Of a DNA stretch of 64,000 nucleotides, positions 23,888 through 33,000 are shown piece by piece. Within the stretch, counting starts at the first letter, position 1. Each line of letters begins with the position of its first letter. The notes beneath the pieces were generated by a model. It saw only the letters and a program-made list of their open reading frames with translations. It did no database searches and had not been told where the DNA came from. Origin of the DNA: Hydrogenoanaerobacterium sp032017025 (GTDB lineage: Bacteria > Bacillota > Clostridia > Oscillospirales > Ruminococcaceae); NCBI RefSeq assembly GCF_032017025.1, contig NZ_DALZQO010000017.1, forward strand, positions 1-64,000, read 5' to 3'. A program made the translations under genes and the position numbers.

Positions 23888-24008
23888 GTGGTTATGAAGC
23901 TTTGAATTTTGCTTTGCGTAGCGTATCTTTTGACGCTTAGGGGAAGCGTATCAATTGCGCTACAATCGATAAATTTGGGTAGCGCTTAAATAGTTTGTTC
24001 CGTGTGCC

Positions 24009-27000
24009 CTACTGGGGTATGCTACCTAATTCTGGTAGCGCGTAAATGGTCTGTTCCGTCGGCGCTACAGGCTCGGGCACTTCGGGAACCACCGGCGTCG
24101 CCGGGATAACCGCCGCAGGAACAGCAGGCGCTGTCTCCGGTACCTCTCCGCCTGTCTCCGGGTTGGAGGAGGTCGGTGTGCTCGCCATCGCAATTAACTC
24201 CTCGGCGGTGTAGTAGATTGCCGCCTCATCAAGCTTGATGTTCGTCATCAGAATCAGATAATCCTTGCCGTTAATCTCGATGTTCAAATTGACCCCTTTC
24301 GCCTTCGCCGTGTCAAGCACCTTCGCAAGCATCATCGCGCCCGCTTCTAGCTTCGCGCTTAGCGTCTCACCTCTCGCAAAGTTACTAATCTTTTCCACAA
24401 TGCTGTTGCTGCCCCAGTAGTCGCTGTCACTTGCCTTGCTCGTGCCGCCCTTCGAGGGTTTGCTCGGGGCCGGGTTGAACGCACTCAGCACCTTGTTCAT
24501 ATTGGCTTCGGCCTGGTCAAGCGTCTTTTGATCGGTTGTGCCCAACGCTAACAGATTTTCTGCGTGTGCAACCGCATCCTTCAGCGCTTTAACCGTCGCC
24601 ACAGAGTACTTCGTTTGGTCGATCTCGTTCAGCAACCGCTGCCCATCGTTGATGATCTTCATCAGCCGAATCTGCACCGCCGCGCGGGTCAGAGCCTTCG
24701 ACATCTCATCCACCTGTGCCTGAGTGGCCGTACCGCTTTCGCGCAGCGCCTTCGCCGCGGATACCAGCTCCGCAAGCTTCGCCTTGCTCATCTTATCGTA
24801 TCTTTCATCCGTCAAAATGCCGTCCGCCAGATTGATCGCCAGCTCCAGCTGGGTTTTGTCTGCGGTTGAAGGTTCTTCGCCCGTGTCGCTCGTCAGCCGG
24901 ATGGTTGCGGAACCGGTCGACCCCTGATTCAGCTTTCCGCTGATGCCCTCGTAGTTACCCCAATCCAGACCGGGATAGTACCACTGGTTGTTGATAATCA
25001 GTTTGGTGGTTTCCTTGATCTCGGGAGATTTTTCGGTCAACACCTCAAACGCGTCCACCACAATGCAGTTGTATTTTCCGCCTGAGGCTTCAAGCTTAAT
25101 GGTGTGTGGGCCGTTTTTCAAATTGTCAATGCTATAAATCGGTGTTTGCTTGAGTGCGTTGCCAATATCGCTGAACGTATCGACCTCGGTGTTGCCGTCA
25201 ATGTAAATCTTTACTTTACCGACGTTATTCTGCTTGGAACCGATGTAGCGAACGCCAATGCCGTTGAAGGCAAACTCGGCGGTGGCGCCCAGCTTGGTGC
25301 TAAAGGTTTCGGTGCCCGCATAATCGGTACCGGCCTCGTAGGTACTCCAACCGCCTGCGCTGTAAACAATGCGCGGGTCACGGTCGTCTACAAAGTTTTC
25401 ATTGTTGCCCTTGCCGATGCTGATTCTGGCCGCGACGCTCGCGTCAGCGGATTCCACGCGGATGCCAGATTTTTCTTCGCCGTAGTTGACATCGTAAGTC
25501 CAGACGTTTTCACGCATAGCCTTAAAGTCGTTGGTCATAATCCCGTCTTTGTCGCTGTTCTTGGGATACAGGAAGAAGTTACGCATATCTTGTTCCCAGC
25601 CCCAGTTGGGTTTTACACCGTATTCATCGGGGGTGACATCAGAACCCGGACGGATGCGCAGAGCCGTGCCTTCGTTGCGGCCGATGTGATCCTCGGGATA
25701 AGCCGACCAGAAGCCGTCGCGGAGCCAGCTCACGCTCTCCATACCGGAGGCGATTTCATAGACAACACCAACTTCTGAGCAACCGTCCTTTTGGGGAGGC
25801 GCGGTGAGCAGCGTGTAGTTGGTGGTGATGATGCCGTTGCCGCTGATTTCAATATCAAACTGCACCTTGGTCGCGCCGTAGGAACCGAGCAGCGTCACAA
25901 TCGCCTGATTGTTCTCTACTTTGTAGGTCAAAGGCGTGGTTGCATCTGCTGCCATGATGCCACCGAGCGCGTTCAGCTGCGGGCCGCCTTTGAGCAGTAC
26001 CTCGCCATTGAAGCTTCCCTCGGTGATCTGCGCTTTTTGTTTGCTGAATTTTACTGCAAAATCTTTGCCGGATACCGTTACAACGTCGCCATCCTCGGTG
26101 ACAGTCGGTGCGGTTTCGCTCGCGGGTTCAAAATCCACCTGCACGCCACCGAGAACGATGTTGTACTCGTCAATTAAGATGTTGTCATAATCGGCGTAGA
26201 ATTTGAGGTTTACTTTATCGCCGGTTTTCCAATCGTTCGCGGGTACTTCAATTGTGCCCGCTGTGTGCGGCGCGACAGATGAAAGCGTCGTTGTTTGCGC
26301 CTCGCCGTCGTTGATCTGGTAAACCAGTGTGACCTCGTCGAAGTCGGTGTGGTCGAACCAGTTTTTCGCGTTGAGCGCCAGGACTTCGTTTGCCGCAGGT
26401 GCCGCGATATTTTCCTCATCGATGCGGATGGGGGAGTAGGCCTTTTTGGTCAGCCACGCTTCGGGTTTCAGGCGCAGGAACACATCCAGCACGCTGCCCC
26501 ATTCGCCGTAACCGGCCGCGTCGCCGTCCGAATGTTTCTGGTAACGCTCCGTAGTGCCTTCGGGGATGTAGAACACATCGTCGATGCCGCCCCAAAGCGC
26601 GCCGCCCAGTGCCCCGTCTTTTTCCAGGAGGTTATCCCAGAACACCTTGAGGCTCTCGCCCCAGAAGTTGCGCACATTCGTATCGTTTTGTAACTCGCTG
26701 ACATTGTAGCAAGCGATATGCGCGTACTCGTCGTGGATGACCGGGAAGTTGTCATAATCGGGATTGCCATAACCTGCGCCACCGCCGGTCAAATCCCAGT
26801 TGACGTAATGCGCACTGTAGATGTCGTAGGGAACCGAACCATCCCTCACAGAACTGGGCCACGAGAAAATTGCCGGACGGGTGGTGTCAGTTGCCTTGAT
26901 ATAATCCCATTTTTTGTGGTAAACCTCTGGGTTGCCGTAGTGATACGACTCGTTGCCCAGCGACCACATGAGAACCGAAACATTGTTTCTGTGCCACTCG

Positions 27001-29549
27001 ATCATCTCGGTGTACTGATTCAAAAATGACGCCGTGCCCAAAGCGTTGTATCCGTACTGGAAGCAGACGGCGGTTTCGACCTCCACATACAGGCCGATTT
27101 CGTCGCAGATTTCCATGAAGCGTCTGTTGGGCGGGTAGTGGGAGGTACGCAGGAAGTTGATGTTCATGTCCTTGTATGCCTGCAGCTCCTGCCGTGTCTG
27201 CTCGTCCGTCATGGTACGGCCCAGGTCGTAGGAGATGTCATGGCGGCAGGTGCCGCGCAGTTTTACGTCTTTGCCGTTGACATAGACCTTATTCCGGTCG
27301 TAGGTCTCGTTCTCCACCTGGTAGGTGACCTCGCGGAAGCCGATCTTCTGTGTGTTGGCCTGTTTGATTTCTCCGTCAACTTTAAGAGTCGCTTTCAGCT
27401 CATACAGGTTGGGGTGCTCCGCGTCCCACAATTCGGGCGCTGTCACCGGGATGGAGACCTTCGCGCGGGGCGCGTCCTTGGTGAACGCCACGTTGCCGGG
27501 CTCCAGTGCAACGGTGTTCCCGCTCTTGTCGATCAGCTCGAACTCGACGGTCGCATTCTCCGAAACCATGCCCAGCTTCACATCCAGCTTGAGCTCCGCG
27601 TCGGTGAAGGTCTCGTCCAGTTCGGTCTCCACATGGATGCTCTTGATGTAATCGTTGGGCAGAGCCAGCAGCTCCACGTCACGCAGGATGCCGCCCATGT
27701 TGTGGTGAGCATAGGTGGAGCCGTAGGAGGGGTTCGCACGCACGTCGGTCACGCCGACCACCATGGTCACTTCCTTAGCCTCGCCGTTCATCTCGCCCAC
27801 CAGCGTGGTAATATCGCAGTCCCAGGTGGTGAAGCCGCCGACATGGTTCCGCACAAACTTGCCGTTCACCCAGACGCGCGCGTCACTGTACACGCCCTGA
27901 AAGCGAACCAGGATGCGGTTGCCGTCGTAATCGGCGGGGATGGTGAGGGTGGTTTTGTAGTAATACTCCTTGTCGGCAGCGATATCATAGCCCTGCATCA
28001 GAATTTCGCCGGGCACAATAATGTTTTTCCAATTTTGGCCGTCCCACGTGGAGACATCGAAGTCCCCGGACGCAGGTTTGGAGCTGGGCGGGGTGAACAG
28101 GAATTCCCAGTCTCCGCTGCCCTGCCAGTCGTTCAGCAGGATCACTGGGTTTTCCACGCCAGTAACCTCGGCGGGTGTGGGCGCAATTTCGGGGGAAGCC
28201 CAGATCTTGTCGGGATCGCCCGGGACAACCGGCTCCTCAGGATCCACCGCTTCACCGACCACGACAACGTCGAGGTTGGAAATCGCGGGCCAGAATTTGC
28301 CCACGCCGTTTTTGCTGGGCTCACAGTCCTTGGCTGTAAAACGAATGGCCGTGACCTTGGTGATCTTCGGCAGGTCAGCCCGCACCGCAGTGCCGTGCGT
28401 GGCAGGAGCCGTGAAGTTTCCGTCCTCGGCCACCATTGTAAATTCATTGCCGTCCACGCTGATTTCGAGGTCGTATTTAGTGACGAATCCCTCGTTTGAA
28501 TTGCTTCTGCCGGTCATCTTGAGCGCTTTGACCGCGTATGCCCGGTCAAGCTTCAGGGTAATCGACTGGGGGGCCTTGATGGTGTCATCTGTCCGTCCCC
28601 AGGAGGCCCATACGGTTCTTCCGTTTTGAGCTGTCATGGCGGCTCCATCAATTGCCTTATCCACCTCGTCGCCCTTACCGGAATGCGTTGCGCTCGCGGT
28701 CATCTTATCCTGCGGGACAAGCGACTCGGGGCCGTCCGGAATCTCTTCAGGCTCCTCGGGCTCCACCGGCTCGCCAACCACCACGACATTCAGGTTGGAG
28801 ATCGCGGGCCAGAAGTTGCTTCTGTCGAGCATGCAGTCCTTGGCCGTCAGCCGAATGGCGACGATCTCGGTGATCTCCGGCAGCTCGGCGCGTACCGCCA
28901 CGCCGTTTGCGGGAACATCAAAAGTTCCGTCTGTGGTAACCGTTACAAATTCTCCCCCGTCTGCACGGATTTCGAGGTCGTACAGGGTGACGAAGCCTCT
29001 GCTCATATTGCTTCTGCCGGTCATTTCGAGCGCCTTTACGCTGTACGCCCGGTCAAAGTCCAGCTGAATCCATTGGGGATCCTTTGCAGTGTCGTCCCCT
29101 CGTCCCCAGGAGGCCCATACGGTTTTACCGTTGCCGTCCGTTGCGGCTGTGTTCCCGTCAATCGCTTGGGACGCGGGGTCACTGGAACCGGAATGGGATG
29201 CGCTCGCCGTCATTTTCGCCTGAGGAATGAACGATTCCGTGCCGTCTGGGATTGCTTCCTCACTTTCCTCCATCAAGGCGATTGCGCGTGCCTCCTCTTC
29301 CTCTAGTAACAGTTCCGTGCCGTCGGTTTCCGTGTCGATAATCTGCTCTGCCACAGTGGTGACAGCGGCTTTCTCTTTCTCTAGCAACAGTTCCGTGCCG
29401 TCGGTTTCCGTGTCGATAATCTGCTCCGCCACAATGGCGCTAGCGGCTGCCTCCACCGATGAATTCTGTGCAAAGCTTGTCAGCCCGGTCGCAATCATCA
29501 TCTGTGCGGCCAGTAAAAGGGCAACCAATTTTCTAGCGTTCCTTTTCAT
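24009..29549 (-). CDS. Giant secreted GH2 (beta-galactosidase-family) glycosidase
   Basis: I take the ATG at 29549, after GGGAGA, giving about 1846 aa; the longer frame begins at a GTG. A signal peptide (KRNARKLVALLLAAQMMIATG) is followed by a 26-residue stretch repeated in tandem (VAEQIIDTETDGTELLLE twice). Two F5/8-type C (discoidin/CBM32-like) domains follow (about 120-260 and 285-430), then a GH2 core (about 470-1000) with the acid/base Glu in WSLGNES (about 867) and the nucleophile Glu in HDEYAH (about 941). After a domain 4/5 region come a carbohydrate-binding-like domain (about 1400-1500) and FIVAR-like helical repeats (about 1590-1700). The tail has NPETGG and a Pro-rich stretch but no membrane anchor, so the enzyme may be released or bound through its modules. 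The gene is visibly more GC-rich than its paralogue at 30048. Confidence 0.88.
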   Translation of the reverse strand: MKRNARKLVALLLAAQMMIATGLTSFAQNSSVEAAASAIVAEQIIDTETDGTELLLEKEKAAVTTVAEQIIDTETDGTELLLEEEEARAIALMEESEEAIPDGTESFIPQAKMTASASHSGSSDPASQAIDGNTAATDGNGKTVWASWGRGDDTAKDPQWIQLDFDRAYSVKALEMTGRSNMSRGFVTLYDLEIRADGGEFVTVTTDGTFDVPANGVAVRAELPEITEIVAIRLTAKDCMLDRSNFWPAISNLNVVVVGEPVEPEEPEEIPDGPESLVPQDKMTASATHSGKGDEVDKAIDGAAMTAQNGRTVWASWGRTDDTIKAPQSITLKLDRAYAVKALKMTGRSNSNEGFVTKYDLEISVDGNEFTMVAEDGNFTAPATHGTAVRADLPKITKVTAIRFTAKDCEPSKNGVGKFWPAISNLDVVVVGEAVDPEEPVVPGDPDKIWASPEIAPTPAEVTGVENPVILLNDWQGSGDWEFLFTPPSSKPASGDFDVSTWDGQNWKNIIVPGEILMQGYDIAADKEYYYKTTLTIPADYDGNRILVRFQGVYSDARVWVNGKFVRNHVGGFTTWDCDITTLVGEMNGEAKEVTMVVGVTDVRANPSYGSTYAHHNMGGILRDVELLALPNDYIKSIHVETELDETFTDAELKLDVKLGMVSENATVEFELIDKSGNTVALEPGNVAFTKDAPRAKVSIPVTAPELWDAEHPNLYELKATLKVDGEIKQANTQKIGFREVTYQVENETYDRNKVYVNGKDVKLRGTCRHDISYDLGRTMTDEQTRQELQAYKDMNINFLRTSHYPPNRRFMEICDEIGLYVEVETAVCFQYGYNALGTASFLNQYTEMIEWHRNNVSVLMWSLGNESYHYGNPEVYHKKWDYIKATDTTRPAIFSWPSSVRDGSVPYDIYSAHYVNWDLTGGGAGYGNPDYDNFPVIHDEYAHIACYNVSELQNDTNVRNFWGESLKVFWDNLLEKDGALGGALWGGIDDVFYIPEGTTERYQKHSDGDAAGYGEWGSVLDVFLRLKPEAWLTKKAYSPIRIDEENIAAPAANEVLALNAKNWFDHTDFDEVTLVYQINDGEAQTTTLSSVAPHTAGTIEVPANDWKTGDKVNLKFYADYDNILIDEYNIVLGGVQVDFEPASETAPTVTEDGDVVTVSGKDFAVKFSKQKAQITEGSFNGEVLLKGGPQLNALGGIMAADATTPLTYKVENNQAIVTLLGSYGATKVQFDIEISGNGIITTNYTLLTAPPQKDGCSEVGVVYEIASGMESVSWLRDGFWSAYPEDHIGRNEGTALRIRPGSDVTPDEYGVKPNWGWEQDMRNFFLYPKNSDKDGIMTNDFKAMRENVWTYDVNYGEEKSGIRVESADASVAARISIGKGNNENFVDDRDPRIVYSAGGWSTYEAGTDYAGTETFSTKLGATAEFAFNGIGVRYIGSKQNNVGKVKIYIDGNTEVDTFSDIGNALKQTPIYSIDNLKNGPHTIKLEASGGKYNCIVVDAFEVLTEKSPEIKETTKLIINNQWYYPGLDWGNYEGISGKLNQGSTGSATIRLTSDTGEEPSTADKTQLELAINLADGILTDERYDKMSKAKLAELVSAAKALRESGTATQAQVDEMSKALTRAAVQIRLMKIINDGQRLLNEIDQTKYSVATVKALKDAVAHAENLLALGTTDQKTLDQAEANMNKVLSAFNPAPSKPSKGGTSKASDSDYWGSNSIVEKISNFARGETLSAKLEAGAMMLAKVLDTAKAKGVNLNIEINGKDYLILMTNIKLDEAAIYYTAEELIAMASTPTSSNPETGGEVPETAPAVPAAVIPATPVVPEVPEPVAPTEQTIYALPELGSIPQ

Positions 29550-29655
29550 CCTCGAATCTCCCATTTCTTTCTGCTTTTTCTCTTGCACAGCTTACCGCAA
29601 CTCCGCCTTCATGCTGTTTTTTGAATTCTCTGTTCACAAGCTGATGCAATTTACA

Positions 29656-29737
29656 GCAGTATTTCCTTTGTATATGTTCATTATAAAGATGGGGGCGCAG
29701 TATTTCCTTTGTATATGTTCATTATAAAGATGGGGGC
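29656..29737. repeat. Exact 41-base tandem duplication with -10 box
   Basis: 29656-29696 and 29697-29737 are identical and adjacent. Each copy includes TATAAT on the minus strand and the start of the leader, so the GH2 gene has two possible -10 boxes; only the outer one has a -35 at the right distance. Confidence 0.85.
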
Positions 29738-29748
29738 TATGTTTTCAA
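29721..29748 (-). promoter_or_regulatory. Promoter of the first GH2 gene
   Basis: On the minus strand TTGAAA (29748-29743) and TATAAT (29726-29721) lie 16 bases apart. A 17-base element shared with the second GH2 gene (AATACACAAA-R-CGGAAA as read on the plus strand) overlaps and extends upstream of the -35 box. Confidence 0.55.
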
Positions 29749-29872
29749 ATACACAAAACGGAAACATATATATAAATTGGAAATATATTTTTAAAAAATT
29801 GTGAATAAATTTAGTTGTAATGTCTATATTGGTTAATATTACATAAGAACAAGTTAATAAATTATAAATTTG

Positions 29873-29929
29873 AACGACGGTATGGGTTCTAAGCATTTTT
29901 CTTGAAATGTCCAGTTTCATACCGTCGTT
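29873..29929. repeat. Perfect 12-bp inverted repeat with 33-base loop
   Basis: AACGACGGTATG (29873-29884) and CATACCGTCGTT (29918-29929) are exact inverted copies. There is no T-run, so it is not an ordinary terminator. It may be a regulatory site or the remnant of a small element. Confidence 0.5.
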
Positions 29930-29987
29930 TCCACACACTTACCCTTTGTTCGCGAAGGTAACCCGATTTAATTTTGGGGAGCAGGTC

Positions 29988-30014
29988 AACAGGCGGCACA
30001 AAATGTGCCGCCTG
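29988..30014 (-). terminator. GC-rich hairpin after the second GH2 gene
   Basis: ACAGGCGGCAC and GTGCCGCCTGT pair perfectly. A T-run is missing on the minus strand, so termination is likely but not certain. Confidence 0.4.
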
Positions 30015-30047
30015 TCCTGCAAAATTATTACATTTAACTATGGTGAA

Positions 30048-33000
30048 TTAGCTGCGTTTTTTCCAGAGATACAGGCCGCTAGCTGTTGCTGCCGTAAGCA
30101 GAATTACGCTAATCCATACCCACGTCGCGGTTTCGGCCGTTGTTGCAATCGGTTTCCGCCCATCCGCAGGAGCTTTAGGTAAAGTCTTTTGCGCTTGATC
30201 AGGAGCTTTAATAGCACGCTCATGTTCTCGTAAAACCTCAGCAGCCGGTGCTTGCGTCACGGTTATCATTTCACCACCTGTTTCGGGGTTTATTTGTGTG
30301 GTGCCGCTTTGAGCTTTTTCTACTGCTTTTAACTCGAGCAAGCCGTCAAAGGTAAAGTATACTCGATCGGCGGCAGTTTTGTTCATGTTTTTGCACTCTA
30401 ACCGAACTTCTTCTTTTCCATTATCAAATACCAAGATAATATCTTTGCCAGCAGCGGTATCGATTACGGATGCAGGAATAATCATATCCTCCTGAATGAG
30501 TACGAGAATAGTATCGCCTTTACTTGCGTTCTCGATGCGCTCGCGTACAGTGCTCCAATCTTTGCCCGCACTTCCGTTCGATGAAGACTTAGAACTGCCT
30601 GTATACGAAGAATCAGGCTTATTATCGGTGATCTTGATAATTTCAAAGGTGGAGAATTTATCACTTTCGAATATCAACGTATCGCCACTGACCACAACTT
30701 TCAGAACATCCACTTTGTCGTTGTGCAAACGCACCACTCTGGCGTTGTCTGTGGTAAGGCCGTGGCCTATTGGTAATGTCAACTTACAGGTAACCATACA
30801 TGTCAACTCGGCATTTGCAATAATATCGCCGTCATTTGCTCCGCCAACAACGATTACCGAGAGGTCGAACGGTTTAAAGTCTGTTGAGCTGTCTACATTG
30901 ATTCCGCTAAGCTTTTTGATTGCCTCGTCCAGCTTATGAGCATCGTTTTCATTCAACGGCTTTTCTTCCACTTTTATGCCTGTGCCGCCACTGGGCAGTG
31001 GTTGATTTGTAACATTCGTATTTGCGGGAACTTCGACAAGTATATTGCCTTTTTTCAGCTCAAGTTTTGCTATTGCATCGGTAATGGCTTTTACAGCGGC
31101 ATCTATCTGCTCTTGTGTGTAGCCGCCCTTCTCAAGCATCTCACGTGCAGCTGCTACTGCTTGTTTCAGTACCTTCCAAGATAGAGCGGTGTATCCCTTT
31201 TCGCTCAACTCACCGGCTTGCGCGAGCACCTTATTTAGCTCGTCAACTGCGATTTCAGGCAATTGGGAAGCATCTATCGTTACAAATGCGTCCACGCTCA
31301 TATAAGCAGTATCTGCATTGGTCAAAGTAATAGTATGCTCACCCGGCTGCAAATCGGTCTTTTCGAATAAAATAAAAGATTGGTACACATGCCCTGAGGT
31401 CGCTTGGTCGGCGGTTCCAAAATCCACCCCATCTAAGGTGATTTTTGTTTTACCGTGGTTTGATTCCTTATGTCCCATCCAACGGATGCCGGTACCGTTA
31501 AAGGTAAAGCTGACGGTTCCTTTTTTAATGTACGAGAGCGTAGTATTGTGCAGCTGAGTGCCTGCCAAATATCCTCCGGGGCCGTCATGGATTACTTTAT
31601 CGCCTGCATAGATAATTTGGTCTGTAGCGTTGTCATCTACAATTTGCGCACCGTACATTTTTTCTGCGCTTTGAACAGGAGTACCCATACGCCCGCCACT
31701 GCCGGGAGTCACCTCGCAGATGAATACAAAACCTGCCATATCGCGATTTAAATACAGTTTATCGGTAACAGCACCCGGAATTGCGGAGTATTCATTGCCT
31801 AAAATTCCGGCTTTTTTCTTCAGCCAACGGTAAGTACTTTCCTCTTTAGTACCGTTTTCAATATCAAAATCCACCGTAAGCGCATTGCTTTGCGCGGTAA
31901 TTTGAACATTTTTGGCCAACGGCAGTGGCCCCTCTACAACTTCTTTGTAATCGTCGGTGTCGGTGAGCCGCATAGTTACCGTTCCGGTATAACCATTAGA
32001 GATCTTTAAAGAAGGCTTTGTATAGTTTTTCCAATCCAGTGCGGGGTAATTCCATTCGTTATTTACAAATAGAGTTGCCTTTAATTCGGACGATTCGCCG
32101 CTTAACACTTGGAATGCGTCTATTACAATAAAGCCGTTGTCTCCGATACCGCCCACAACTTCTACTTCAATAGTATGAGACCCATAAGAAAGACCCTCTT
32201 CTTGGTATGCTACATACTGCTTTTGCGCTGTACCGATACCGTTGTACAGGTCAATTTCTTTCGGTTCTCCGCCATCGATGCGGATCTTTGCTTTGCCGGT
32301 GTTTTTTTGGTAGGAACTGATAAATTTGACACCGGTGCCTTCAAAGGTGAAGGTGCATTTGTCGCCTGCTTTTTGGCTGTAGCTCTGCGTATCATTATAA
32401 AATCCGCTGCCCGCACCATGCCCCCAGCCAGAGCCGGTAAAGGTAATCTTATTGGTTTCGGTATTATCTACCGTTAACGGTTTGCTATAACCCATTCCGA
32501 TACGCGCAGCGTCCTTGCCTTGCGATTCCACTTGAATCTTGGCATTAGTACCTTCAAAGTTTGCGTTATAGTACCAGATGTATTCGCGCATAGCTCGGAA
32601 GTCGTTGGTAGAAATGCCGTCCTCTGTGCTGTCCTTAGTATAGAGGAAGAAGTTACGCATATCTTGTTCCCAGCCCNNNNNNNNNNGTATTCATCGGGGG
32701 TGACATCAGAACCCGGACGCACGCGCAGTGCCTCTCCTTTGTTACGCCCGATATGGTCGTCTGGATATGCAGACCATAAGCCGTCCCTGAACCAGTCCAC
32801 ACTTTTTACGTCACTTCGCAGGTCATAGCTAACGCCAATCTCTGAGAAATCTTTGTTTCTGGAGGGAACTGTAGTAAGCGTATATTTTGTTTCGATTCTT
32901 CCATTGTCGCTGATGGTAATATCAAAACGTATGCCTTGTGTACCAAATGCACCGTTTAGAACGATAATCGCCTGATTGTTTTCTACTTTCGCAGAAAACG

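Larger units (their letters stand above)
23661..24008. other. Gap between Fic and the first GH2 gene
   Basis: Besides the promoter, the dyad and a terminator, the last 70 bases repeat the end of the GH2 gene in decayed form: GTAGCGCTTAAATAG near 23979 against GTAGCGCGTAAATGG near 24037. This looks like a small tail duplication. No gene is seen. Confidence 0.5.
29589..30047. other. Gap between the two GH2 genes
   Basis: It holds the promoter of the first GH2 gene with a 41-base tandem duplication, a shared upstream element, a 12-bp inverted repeat (29873-29929) and a hairpin after the second GH2 gene (29988-30014). No gene is seen. Confidence 0.6.

Noticed and set aside
23791..23940. 49-codon frame between Fic and the first GH2 gene
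   Set aside because: It runs through the terminator hairpin and has no ribosome site.
24009..29588. Long plus-strand frames inside the first GH2 gene
   Set aside because: They are antisense shadows caused by high GC content; none has a ribosome site or a recognisable domain.
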